DNA from: Alkalibacillus salilacus
GTDB lineage: Bacteria; Bacillota; Bacilli; Bacillales; Alkalibacillaceae
NCBI RefSeq assembly: GCF_030812915.1
Contig: NZ_JAUSTQ010000008.1
Location: 62,001-126,000, forward strand
Direction of reading: 5' to 3'
Length of the DNA stretch: 64,000 nt
Below the pieces are notes generated by a model, which saw only the letters and a list, made by a program, of their open reading frames with translations, did no database searches and had not been told where the DNA came from. Position 1 is the stretch's first letter, and every line of letters begins with the position of its first letter. This document shows positions 15,932-22,824 of the stretch, piece by piece. Both the position numbers and the translations under genes were made by a program.

Positions 15932-16074
15932 TAAAAAAAGCCTCTTCCTAAGAAGAGACTCGTAAGTGTTTGTTCCCTCCTTATCTTCTAGCGTTTGCTA
16001 CTGGAATTAGCACAGTGTCATGAACCTGTTGCTGAAGCTTCAAAGGGCCAGTCCCTCCACTTCTCTTGATAAGA
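15932..16074 (-). promoter_or_regulatory. SAM-I (S-box) riboswitch with terminator
   Basis: On the minus strand: CTTATCAAGAGAAG opens P1, followed by GTGGAGGGACTGGCCC, the conserved GCTTCAGCAAC and GTGCTAATTCCAG blocks, and AGATAAG closes P1. Then GGAGGGA and a terminator hairpin (AGTCTCTTC/GAAGAGGCT with TTTTTTT) follow. All conserved S-box elements are in order. SAM binding stabilises the aptamer and lets the terminator form, switching off the MetE-like gene. This explains most of the 256-bp upstream region. Confidence 0.95.
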
Positions 16075-16136
16075 ATTGTATGAAATTTATTAAAGCAAAT
16101 CTTACATGGTGAAACGACCATTGTCAATTACAATTT

Positions 16137-16730
16137 TTAATTAACAGTTTTCAGGTCTGCAATGATATCATCCATTGCCTCATTGCTGGTACCAGAGTAG
16201 GTTTTGATGACAGTACCTTCTGGATTAACTAGAGCAAATGACGTACCATGGTTTACTTGACTTTCACCATCCACTTTGGAGACGAGTGTATTAAAAGAAT
16301 TCGCAGCGAAACTCTCGATTTCATTTTGTGAATAGCCCGTTAGAAAATCCCAGTTGCTATAGTCGGCACTATACTTATCTCCAAAAGCCTTTAATGTCTC
16401 AGGATCGTCAACTTCAGGATCAACACTAAATGAAACAAAACGAATATCTAAATCTTCTTCAGCTGCTGTTTGCTGTAAACCAGCCATATTACCTGTCATA
16501 GGGGGGCACACTGTGTTACAACTTGTGAAAATAAAATTAGCAATCCAATATTGCCCTTTAAGGTCTTCTAAGCTTACTGTTTCATTATCTTGATTCGTAT
16601 ATTCGAATGATTCAACTGCGACATCTAGCTCTGCTTCCAGTTCACTGGCTGAACTACCATTACAGGCGACAAGAAATGTCAGAATACCTATGATGCTAAG
16701 TGGGATTAACCATTTAGATCGACTGATCAT
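16137..16730 (-). CDS. Sco1/SenC family lipoprotein (YpmQ-like) for cytochrome oxidase CuA assembly
   Basis: A 197-residue thioredoxin-fold protein. The lipobox LVAC (Cys23) anchors it outside the membrane. Copper or thiol ligands are Cys71 and Cys75 (TSCNTVCPP) and His161 (VNHGTSF). BsSco (YpmQ) of B. subtilis is needed for the CuA centre of caa3 oxidase; its target CtaC is encoded at 58898-60166. The ATG at 16730 is chosen over one 21 bp upstream because TGGAG lies 8 nt before it. An acidic stretch follows the lipobox. Confidence 0.9.
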   Translation of the reverse strand: MISRSKWLIPLSIIGILTFLVACNGSSASELEAELDVAVESFEYTNQDNETVSLEDLKGQYWIANFIFTSCNTVCPPMTGNMAGLQQTAAEEDLDIRFVSFSVDPEVDDPETLKAFGDKYSADYSNWDFLTGYSQNEIESFAANSFNTLVSKVDGESQVNHGTSFALVNPEGTVIKTYSGTSNEAMDDIIADLKTVN

Positions 16731-16866
16731 TTTATCAACTCCATTTATCAATCTTATCTGTTATTAATCACGCATTTAAAATTAATTTATACTTATTTTA
16801 ACATGTTATAAAATAACGGAGTGTGACAGGAGCGTGAATGTTTTTACAATTTCTTGACAAACCACT

Positions 16867-17736
16867 TTAAGTGGCATTTAGTGTGATGACATTAATCTCC
16901 GGCCGGCAAAGAAAACGAAAAGGAAGTCGAGTCGTTCCTAAACCACGAGATGTTAGCAAATGTAATGGGCGCTCACCAATTGTTGTCTTACCTTCAACAT
17001 ACTTTTGGCCTAGGAGTGGCGTGATAATATAGCCATAGAATGGAATCTGCACTTGGCCACCGTGACTATGCCCTGATAATTGTAAGTCGAAGTTATAATC
17101 TTTGACTTGATCGGCATAGTCTGGTTCGTGACACAAGAGAATGTTGAAAGTGTTTGACTTATCGTCTGGTATTAATTGATTTAATCGAGGATCACCTAAT
17201 AATACATCGTCGACACCAGCAAGTAGTATTTGACTCCCGTTGAGATTAATATTGTCATAATCATTTTGAAGCAAGGTGAAGCCACTTTGGTTCATGACTT
17301 CTTTGATTGAGTCTGTTCCATATCCGCCGTGATCATGATTACCGTAAATCCAGTACTGCCCATGCTTTGCTTTTAGATCCGATAAGATAGAAATCAAATC
17401 ATTATAACGTGATTGGCCTATATCAGAAGGATCATCAAATAAATCCCCTGTAAAGACGATTAGATCAGGTGATTCTTGATTAACTTTACGAACGATCTTT
17501 CTCATGTCTTCTAATGTTAATTGGAAACCTAAATGTGTATCTGTAATTTGAACAATTTTATAGTTATTGAATTCACTAGGCAAGCGTTCAGATTCCACCG
17601 AGTCTCGTTTTATGGTTAACCAGTAGGGTTCGATGTCATGAGCGTAATAATAGCCACCGTAAGCTGCCCCAATAGAACCGAGTGTACCGAATGTTGCTTT
17701 TTTTAAAAATGAACGCCTAGTCATTTTATTCCCCAT
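16867..17736 (-). CDS. ykuE: Tat-exported metallophosphoesterase YkuE
   Basis: A 289-residue protein. Twin-arginine signal MTRRSFLKK (residues 5-13) is followed by a glycine/alanine-rich hydrophobic segment. Calcineurin-like metal ligands: TDTHLG, GDLFD, GNHDHGG, CHEPD and SGHSHGGQ. In B. subtilis YkuE is a TatAyCy substrate that ends in the cell wall, and the neighbour is the divergent fadH, as here. The start at 17736 is chosen because GGATGG precedes it; a start 33 bp upstream lacks an SD. Physiological substrate not established. Confidence 0.9.
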   Translation of the reverse strand: MGNKMTRRSFLKKATFGTLGSIGAAYGGYYYAHDIEPYWLTIKRDSVESERLPSEFNNYKIVQITDTHLGFQLTLEDMRKIVRKVNQESPDLIVFTGDLFDDPSDIGQSRYNDLISILSDLKAKHGQYWIYGNHDHGGYGTDSIKEVMNQSGFTLLQNDYDNINLNGSQILLAGVDDVLLGDPRLNQLIPDDKSNTFNILLCHEPDYADQVKDYNFDLQLSGHSHGGQVQIPFYGYIITPLLGQKYVEGKTTIGERPLHLLTSRGLGTTRLPFRFLCRPEINVITLNAT

Positions 17737-17813
17737 ATTACGCCATCCTTTTAGATTACTTATCGACATTATAGCACGATTAAAGATTATTCAAGAGTGA
17801 TAACAAGTAGTTT

Positions 17814-17842
17814 TTGAAAAAAGGACAAATATTCGTTACAAT
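17814..17842 (+). promoter_or_regulatory. Sigma-A promoter of fadH
   Basis: -35 TTGAAA (17814-17819), 17-bp spacer, -10 TACAAT (17837-17842); the predicted start of transcription lies at the left end of the FadR-like palindrome. Confidence 0.75.
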
Positions 17843-17852
17843 AAATGAAAAC

Positions 17853-17868
17853 GAATGAATATTCATTC
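17853..17868. promoter_or_regulatory. FadR-like operator of fadH
   Basis: A perfect 16-bp palindrome GAATGAATATTCATTC, the half-site type (TGAATGA..TCATTCA) recognised by the Bacillus fatty-acid degradation repressor FadR. It begins 10 bp after the -10 box, so a bound TetR-type repressor would block initiation; long-chain acyl-CoA would relieve it. ykuF (fadH) belongs to the known FadR regulon in B. subtilis. Confidence 0.85.
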
Positions 17869-17899
17869 ATTTTAAAATATTAGGAAAAGGGTGGTTCGT

Positions 17900-18667
17900 G
17901 TGAAGAATGAAGTGGTGATTGTCACAGGTGGTTCGAATGGGATGGGCAAGTATATGGCGAAAAAGTTTGCTCAAGAAGGTGCGCATGTTGCTATTACGGG
18001 TAGAAATGAAGAGAAGTTAATGCAAGCAAAAGAAGAAATTGAAGCGACTGCAACTGGAAGTGTTATGGTAGTGCAAATGGATGTGCGACGGATAGAAGAT
18101 GTCGAGAGAATGGTGGAGGAAGTTCATCAAAAATTTGGACGAATTGATCATCTTGTTAATAATGCAGCAGGTAATTTTATTGCCCCTGCTGAGAAATTAT
18201 CACCGAATGGTTGGAATGCTGTTATTGATATTGTATTAAATGGTACTTATTATTGTAGCTATACAGTAGGCCATTATTGGATTGAACATGGTATTAAAGG
18301 AACTATTTTAAACATGGTTGCGACTTACGCGTGGGATGCTGGTCCTGGTGTTATTCATTCCGCATCGGCAAAAGCAGGTGTATTAGCCATGACAAGGACG
18401 TTAGCTGTCGAATGGGGGCGTCGTTATGGTATTCGCGCAAATGCTATTGCCCCAGGTCCAATTGACCGAACAGGTGGCGCTGATAAACTTTGGGAATCTG
18501 AGGAGGCCGCACAACGCACCATTCAATCTGTTCCCCTAGAACGTTTAGGTGAACCAGAAGAAATCGGAGAACTTGCATACTTCATGCTTTCAGATAAGGC
18601 AAAATATATGAATGGTGAAGTGATCACACTAGATGGTGGTCAATCACTAAATCAATATCCATTTTAA
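17900..18667 (+). CDS. fadH: 2,4-dienoyl-CoA reductase FadH (short-chain dehydrogenase)
   Basis: A 255-residue NADPH-dependent SDR that reduces 2,4-dienoyl-CoA during breakdown of unsaturated fatty acids. Cofactor motif TGGSNGMG (near the N-terminus), NNAAGN, and the dienoyl-reductase substitution of the usual YxxxK by a serine-centred site (HSASAKAGV). The C-terminus GGQSLNQYPF is typical of FadH. The first GTG (17891) abuts the SD, so the GTG at 17900 was chosen, which also matches the FadH family N-terminus. Controlled by the FadR-like operator just upstream. Single-gene unit with a strong terminator. Confidence 0.9.
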   Translation: MKNEVVIVTGGSNGMGKYMAKKFAQEGAHVAITGRNEEKLMQAKEEIEATATGSVMVVQMDVRRIEDVERMVEEVHQKFGRIDHLVNNAAGNFIAPAEKLSPNGWNAVIDIVLNGTYYCSYTVGHYWIEHGIKGTILNMVATYAWDAGPGVIHSASAKAGVLAMTRTLAVEWGRRYGIRANAIAPGPIDRTGGADKLWESEEAAQRTIQSVPLERLGEPEEIGELAYFMLSDKAKYMNGEVITLDGGQSLNQYPF

Positions 18668-18668
18668 T

Positions 18669-18709
18669 AAAAAAAGCATTGGCTCTTATACAAGAGCCAA
18701 TGCTTTTTT
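18669..18709 (+). terminator. Terminator of fadH
   Basis: AAAAAGCATTGGCTCTT / AAGAGCCAATGCTTTTTT hairpin directly after the stop codon, ending in six T. Confidence 0.9.
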
Positions 18710-18815
18710 GTGAGCCTTCACTTATGAGATAACTTTGCTAATTTATTTCATTACTTGATCCATTTTTAAATAAATTATAGAACTTATTTCAAAAAGGGGA
18801 GAGGTTATTTCAAAA

Positions 18816-19454
18816 CTAAGTGAGGACGATATAGAATAAGATGGCGAAGAAATGAAAGGCACTTCCTGCGATCACAAATAGATGCCAGACTGCATGGTGA
18901 TATGGAAATCCTCGCCACATGTAAAATAGACTACCAACAGAATACAAAATACCGCCAACAATTAAGTAGACGAGTCCTGTTGTGTCCATTTCAGCTGCTA
19001 GTGGTTGCCATACAAAGACTATGAACCACCCGAGCACAATATAAATTAACGTTGAAACAACCATAAATCGATGAACAAAAAAGATTTTAAAAACAATACC
19101 TAATAACGCCACTCCCCAAATGACGCCAAAAAATGTCCACCCTATGGGGCCTCTGAGCATAACGAGTAATATCGGCGTGTACGATCCTGCGATAAATAAA
19201 TATATTGAAGAATGATCGATAAATAAAAAGAGATCCTTTGCTTTACCTTCTTTCAAACTATGAACTATGGTGGATGATAAATACATTATCAACATCGTCG
19301 CGCCATAAATAGTAACTGAAACCACTTGCCATACATTTCCATTTAATGAAGCATATACAATTAGTATGACAAGACCTGCCAAGCTTAACAAAGCACCTAA
19401 TCCGTGTGTTATAGCATTAACTTTTTCCTCTTTTGGTGTGAATGTGTACGACAT
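18816..19454 (-). CDS. Hemolysin III / YplQ family seven-helix membrane protein
   Basis: A 212-residue PAQR-type protein with seven membrane helices. The conserved motifs are present: EEKVNAITHGLGA at the start, TIVHSLKE, IDHSSIYLFIAGSYTP, and HAVWHLFVIAGSAFHF (zinc-type histidines). B. subtilis YplQ has the same layout. Role uncertain (lipid or ceramidase-like activity is proposed for the superfamily). The internal ATG at 19454 was chosen because GAGGG lies 6 nt upstream. The ~100 bp downstream contains AT-rich sequence resembling the segment after the BCCT transporter gene. Confidence 0.85.
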   Translation of the reverse strand: MSYTFTPKEEKVNAITHGLGALLSLAGLVILIVYASLNGNVWQVVSVTIYGATMLIMYLSSTIVHSLKEGKAKDLFLFIDHSSIYLFIAGSYTPILLVMLRGPIGWTFFGVIWGVALLGIVFKIFFVHRFMVVSTLIYIVLGWFIVFVWQPLAAEMDTTGLVYLIVGGILYSVGSLFYMWRGFPYHHAVWHLFVIAGSAFHFFAILFYIVLT

Positions 19455-19589
19455 CAAAACCCTCATTTCTATTGTCTTAGTATAGCTGATTTTTTTCCTA
19501 TGTTAAACAATATCTATTTTCCTTCTTTTATGTTAAAATAGTTCTCGGAAAACGAGACTAATCGTTTCGTTTTAATGAGGAGGAAAACC

Positions 19590-20042
19590 ATGTTAGAAGC
19601 AAAAGAGTTTGATCTAGCGACAACTCTTGTGAAAGATATGATGGTCGACGCTGAAAAAGTGGCTCACGTTCAAAATAGTAATCCACTAGAGCATGCGTTA
19701 TTAGTTTTAACTAAAACAGGCTATAATGCAGTACCTGTTTTAGATTTCCACGGAATATTCGAAGGTGTTATTAGCAAATCAAATATTATTGAAGCCATGT
19801 TCGGTTTGGAGCGAATTGAATTGGAACGTTTAGACTCACAAACCGTAATGGATGTGATGAATGATCAAGCACCCCGTTTACACATCAATGACACCCTTGA
19901 AGAAGCTTTACACGAATTGATTGATTATAATTTTGTATGCGTTGTTGATGATGATGAGGTGATGCAAGGAATTATTACGCGTCGCCAATTGTTAAAACAA
20001 TATCGAAATGAGTACTATAAGTCACGCCAAAAAAGTTCTTAA
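19590..20042 (+). CDS. ykuL: CBS-domain pair protein YkuL
   Basis: A 150-residue cytosolic protein with two CBS motifs (~15-65 and ~80-140; GYNAVPVLD, FVCVVDDDEVMQGIITRRQLL), forming one Bateman module that binds adenine nucleotides or c-di-AMP in related proteins (DarB/YkuL of B. subtilis binds c-di-AMP). The ATG at 19590 was chosen because AGGAGG precedes it. It lies upstream of dapH as in Bacillus. In view of the two Ktr genes in the window, a c-di-AMP/potassium link is plausible but inferred. Confidence 0.88.
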   Translation: MLEAKEFDLATTLVKDMMVDAEKVAHVQNSNPLEHALLVLTKTGYNAVPVLDFHGIFEGVISKSNIIEAMFGLERIELERLDSQTVMDVMNDQAPRLHINDTLEEALHELIDYNFVCVVDDDEVMQGIITRRQLLKQYRNEYYKSRQKSS

Positions 20043-20111
20043 AAATCTTGTGAAAACTAAGACCTCTTTGATACATTAAAAGAGTAACTAAATGAAGTGG
20101 AGGATGGAAAT

Positions 20112-20831
20112 ATGAATCAAATGGATGCTAATGAAATTATTAATTTTATTTCGAATGCCAAAAAATCAACACCTGTAAAAGTTTATGTAAAAGGTGAAAA
20201 CTTAGAGCAGGTTAATTTTCATGATGACGTACAAGCGTTCATTACGGGTAACGCTGGCGTATTATTCGGTGAATGGAGCGTTGTGAAAGAAGAATTAGAA
20301 AAACATGCATCTTCAATTGAAGATTATGTGATTGAAAATGATCGACGTAATTCAGCTATTCCAACATTAGATATGAAGAATATTAACGCACGTATTGAAC
20401 CAGGTGCGATTATTCGTGACCAAGTTGAAATTGGTGACGGTGCCGTCATCATGTTAGGTGCCGCAATCAACATTGGTGCAGTCGTGGGAGAAGGCACAAT
20501 GATTGATATGAATGTCGTCTTAGGCGGACGTGCAACAGTCGGTAAGAATTGTCATATTGGTGCAGGCTCTGTATTAGCAGGTGTTATCGAGCCACCTTCT
20601 GCCAAGCCAGTAGTCGTGGAAGATGGTGCAGTCGTTGGTGCTAACGCAGTGATCTTAGAAGGTGTCACAGTTGGTGAAGGTGCTGTTGTTGCAGCTGGAT
20701 CGATCGTGACTGAAGATGTACCAGCGAACACAGTTGTTGCAGGTACACCAGCTAAGAAGATCAAAGAGATGGATGCACAAACTCGTGATAAAACAGAAAT
20801 CAAACAAGAGTTACGTAAGCTAGATAACTAA
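20112..20831 (+). CDS. dapH: 2,3,4,5-tetrahydropyridine-2,6-dicarboxylate N-acetyltransferase
   Basis: A 239-residue cytosolic enzyme that acetylates tetrahydrodipicolinate with acetyl-CoA, first committed step of the acetylase branch to meso-DAP (peptidoglycan, lysine, dipicolinate). The C-terminal two-thirds is a left-handed beta helix of hexapeptide repeats ([20 protein letters not shown]...). Conserved [10 protein letters not shown] and [21 protein letters not shown] after TGGAGGATG; a GTG 15 bp upstream overlaps the SD and was rejected. Followed by a terminator and dapL. Confidence 0.95.
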   Translation: MNQMDANEIINFISNAKKSTPVKVYVKGENLEQVNFHDDVQAFITGNAGVLFGEWSVVKEELEKHASSIEDYVIENDRRNSAIPTLDMKNINARIEPGAIIRDQVEIGDGAVIMLGAAINIGAVVGEGTMIDMNVVLGGRATVGKNCHIGAGSVLAGVIEPPSAKPVVVEDGAVVGANAVILEGVTVGEGAVVAAGSIVTEDVPANTVVAGTPAKKIKEMDAQTRDKTEIKQELRKLDN

Positions 20832-20847
20832 TAAGATTTACTGAGCA

Positions 20848-20884
20848 GAAGCGGAATTGACTTAACAAGCAATTCCGCTTTTCT
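20848..20884 (+). terminator. Terminator between dapH and dapL
   Basis: AAGCGGAATTG pairs with CAATTCCGCTT around a 10-nt loop, then TTC. Readthrough probably allows some co-expression of dapL. Confidence 0.75.
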
Positions 20885-20921
20885 TACATATGATACAGGT
20901 AGCGAAAGGTTGAATAAGTTT

Positions 20922-22037
20922 ATGACAGATGAAAAGTGGATTGATATACGCCGTGATTTACACCGTATACCAGAGTTAGGATTTCAAGAATTTAAGACAC
21001 AACAGTATTTGCGCGAATATGTAGAAACATTACCACAAGATTTCCTCACCGTAACGCCTTGGGAAACGGGGCTGTTTGTATTTGTCGAAGGGACTGTAGG
21101 AAGCCAAACGATTGCCTATCGTACTGATATAGATGGATTGCCGATCAAAGAAGAAACGGGTTTTTCTTTTGAATCGATTCACGAGGGGCAAATGCATGCA
21201 TGTGGTCATGATTTACATATGACTATTGCACTCGGAGCTCTAACAGAAATAGTTTATGATCGACCTGAAGCGAATGTCGTGTTCTTATTCCAGCCAGCCG
21301 AAGAAGGACCAGGTGGAGCAGAGCCGATGTTGGCAAGTGAACCGATGAAACGATATGCGCCGGATTTTGTGTTTGCATTACACGTCGACCCTAAGCGAGA
21401 AGTTGGTTACGTCGCTTCAAAACCTGGATTATTATTCGCTAACACGAGTGAACTGTTTATTGATTTTCATGGTAAAGGAGGTCATGCAGCTTATCCGCAT
21501 GAGACGCGTGATATGATGATGGCAGCTAGTGCTTTTAACGTCCAGTTACAACAAGTAGTCGGTCGAATGGTTGATCCACTTAAGTCTGCTGTTGTAACGT
21601 TAGGCAAGATGGAAGCAGGTACAGTACAAAACATTATTCCTGAACATGCTCGAGTAGAGGGAACGATTCGTACAACGGATGCTGAAACGATGGATGTTGT
21701 GAAGCAATCAATTGAGCAAATGCTTGAGGGGATTGAAGTGCGTTACGGATGTAAGACAACTGTTGATTATGGAGCTAATTATTATATGGTTGATAATGAT
21801 GAGGATTATGTTGAACGATTTAAGCAGGCAATTGAGAAAACAAATGTGACGTATATTGAAGCGGAGTCTGCTATGACTGGGGAAGACTTTGGCTATATGT
21901 TGAAGGAACTTCCAGGATTTATGTTCTGGCTCGGAGTTGATTCTGAATCTGGCTTGCATACGAGTCGATTAAATCCGAATGAAGATGCAATAGACATCGG
22001 TATTGAAGCAATTGTCGCTATGATTCGTGAAGGATAA
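20922..22037 (+). CDS. dapL: N-acetyldiaminopimelate deacetylase
   Basis: A 371-residue M20-family zinc hydrolase that removes the acetyl group from N-acetyl-LL-DAP. Metal ligands: HACGHDLHMT, EEGPGGAEPM, and the late SAMTGEDFGYM plus SGLHTSRLNP. The first region RRDLHRIPELGFQEFKTQQYL is nearly invariant in Bacillus DapL. The ATG at 20922 was preferred to a TTG 12 bp upstream that abuts the SD. It completes a DapH-PatA-DapL pathway within the window. Confidence 0.95.
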   Translation: MTDEKWIDIRRDLHRIPELGFQEFKTQQYLREYVETLPQDFLTVTPWETGLFVFVEGTVGSQTIAYRTDIDGLPIKEETGFSFESIHEGQMHACGHDLHMTIALGALTEIVYDRPEANVVFLFQPAEEGPGGAEPMLASEPMKRYAPDFVFALHVDPKREVGYVASKPGLLFANTSELFIDFHGKGGHAAYPHETRDMMMAASAFNVQLQQVVGRMVDPLKSAVVTLGKMEAGTVQNIIPEHARVEGTIRTTDAETMDVVKQSIEQMLEGIEVRYGCKTTVDYGANYYMVDNDEDYVERFKQAIEKTNVTYIEAESAMTGEDFGYMLKELPGFMFWLGVDSESGLHTSRLNPNEDAIDIGIEAIVAMIREG

Positions 22038-22107
22038 GGGTAGGTTGATTTTAAGAGCTAAATATCAATTAGTTTAGTTAAATTATTTTAATATTAGAGG
22101 TGGTCTT

Positions 22108-22314
22108 GTGAATAAATCCTTTTGGGTACCTTTAGTGGTATCGTTTGGTAGCATCATATTATTGTATCTAATAGGTTTTATTGCTGAAATTGAATCACTT
22201 ATGTTCAAATTTTCTTTATCATATACTGAGATCTCGTTATTACCCATTTTGATTGGAATCATTTTGGGATTCTTGAGTGAGCGGATGATAAAATTAAGAT
22301 TTAAAGTGGATTAA
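22108..22314 (+). CDS. Small two-span membrane protein, unknown
   Basis: A 68-residue protein with two membrane segments (~7-27 and ~39-58) and a basic C-terminus (RMIKLRFKVD). GTG start 7 nt after AGAGGTGG. No family recognised. It follows dapL by 70 bp and may share its transcript. Confidence 0.55.
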   Translation: MNKSFWVPLVVSFGSIILLYLIGFIAEIESLMFKFSLSYTEISLLPILIGIILGFLSERMIKLRFKVD

Positions 22315-22370
22315 TTATTTGTACTAAAATAACAGTAATTGGCTAATTTTTTGATGACGCAAGGTAAAAA

Positions 22371-22408
22371 TAAAGGAGGAAACTGCATTCGCAGTTTCCT
22401 CCTTTATA
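22371..22408 (-). terminator. Strong hairpin, probable terminator of the minus-strand peptidase/DUF2164 operon
   Basis: A 15-16 bp perfect stem (AAAGGAGGAAACTGC with its complement) and 4-nt loop. Read on the minus strand it is followed by TTTATTTTTA. The stem contains an anti-Shine-Dalgarno-like GGAGG/CCTCC pair. It also sits immediately before the heptad-coding ORF on the plus strand. Confidence 0.7.
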
Positions 22409-22657
22409 ATGGGTCAATTATTTAAGTGGAATCAGAATTTTCATCGAGTCGGTGACTTATATCATCGAGTCCATGTGGTTTACCATCGGGATCAGAAGAA
22501 TTTCCATCGAGTTCAGATGATTTATCATCGGGACAGTGTGGAATATCATCGAGTTAAACTGACGGCCATTTTATATTATCTTAGCGGTCGTTCTAACGAG
22601 CTTATATCTTCATCAAGGTTCATTACTTTTTGTTCGACGATCTGTCGTGCATCATGA
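22409..22657 (+). CDS. Putative small protein with (Tyr/Phe)-His-Arg heptad repeats
   Basis: An 82-codon frame whose residues ~11-52 consist of six exact heptads beginning (F/Y)HR followed by V or D and three variable residues: FHRV, YHRV, YHRD, FHRV, YHRD, YHRV. The tail overlaps the end of the DUF2164 gene on the other strand. No Shine-Dalgarno precedes the ATG; instead the hairpin at 22371-22408 ends right before it, so translation is uncertain. It may equally be a DNA- or RNA-level repeat. The family is not recognised; the regular His-Arg pattern is similar in style to the small ORF at 4199-4300. Confidence 0.35.
   Translation: MGQLFKWNQNFHRVGDLYHRVHVVYHRDQKNFHRVQMIYHRDSVEYHRVKLTAILYYLSGRSNELISSSRFITFCSTICRAS
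22442..22567 (+). repeat. Six-unit 21-bp periodic array with conserved CATCG(A/G)G core
   Basis: The 7-mer CATCGAG or CATCGGG begins at 22442, 22463, 22484, 22505, 22526 and 22547, exactly 21 bp apart. The 14 bp between cores are mostly different apart from a T/A-rich end. The period is two helical turns and seven codons. Confidence 0.9.
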
Positions 22658-22812
22658 ACACCCAGGTTATAATAATAAGGTGCGATTTGTTCAGCTAACC
22701 ATGTGTACATATTTTCGACAGCTAAATCACCTAGTTCTTCTCCTCGTTCCTCGTAGAAATAGACTTTGATTTCATCTTTAATTTTGTCTTTCATAAATGC
22801 TGGTTCCTTCAT
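22576..22812 (-). CDS. DUF2164 family protein
   Basis: A 78-residue cytosolic helical protein containing IKDEIKVYFYEERGEELGDLAVE and YYYNLGVHDARQIVEQK, the typical DUF2164 signature. The ATG at 22812 is used because the SD AGGAGATGG lies 5 nt upstream; another ATG overlaps the SD. The gene starts 12 bp after the stop of the S9 peptidase gene and is co-transcribed with it. Function unknown in the family. Confidence 0.8.
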   Translation of the reverse strand: MKEPAFMKDKIKDEIKVYFYEERGEELGDLAVENMYTWLAEQIAPYYYNLGVHDARQIVEQKVMNLDEDISSLERPLR

Positions 22813-22824
22813 AAAATCCATCTC

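Noticed and set aside
22409-22441. Ribosome binding site for the heptad ORF in the GGAGG of the hairpin
   Set aside because: The GGAGG strand lies ~30 bp upstream and is paired in a perfect stem, too far and too buried to serve as SD.
22442-22567. CRISPR-like array
   Set aside because: Repeats are only 7 bp and intervals only 14 bp, there is no leader and no cas gene; the exact 21-bp period with an open frame fits a periodic coding or binding array better.
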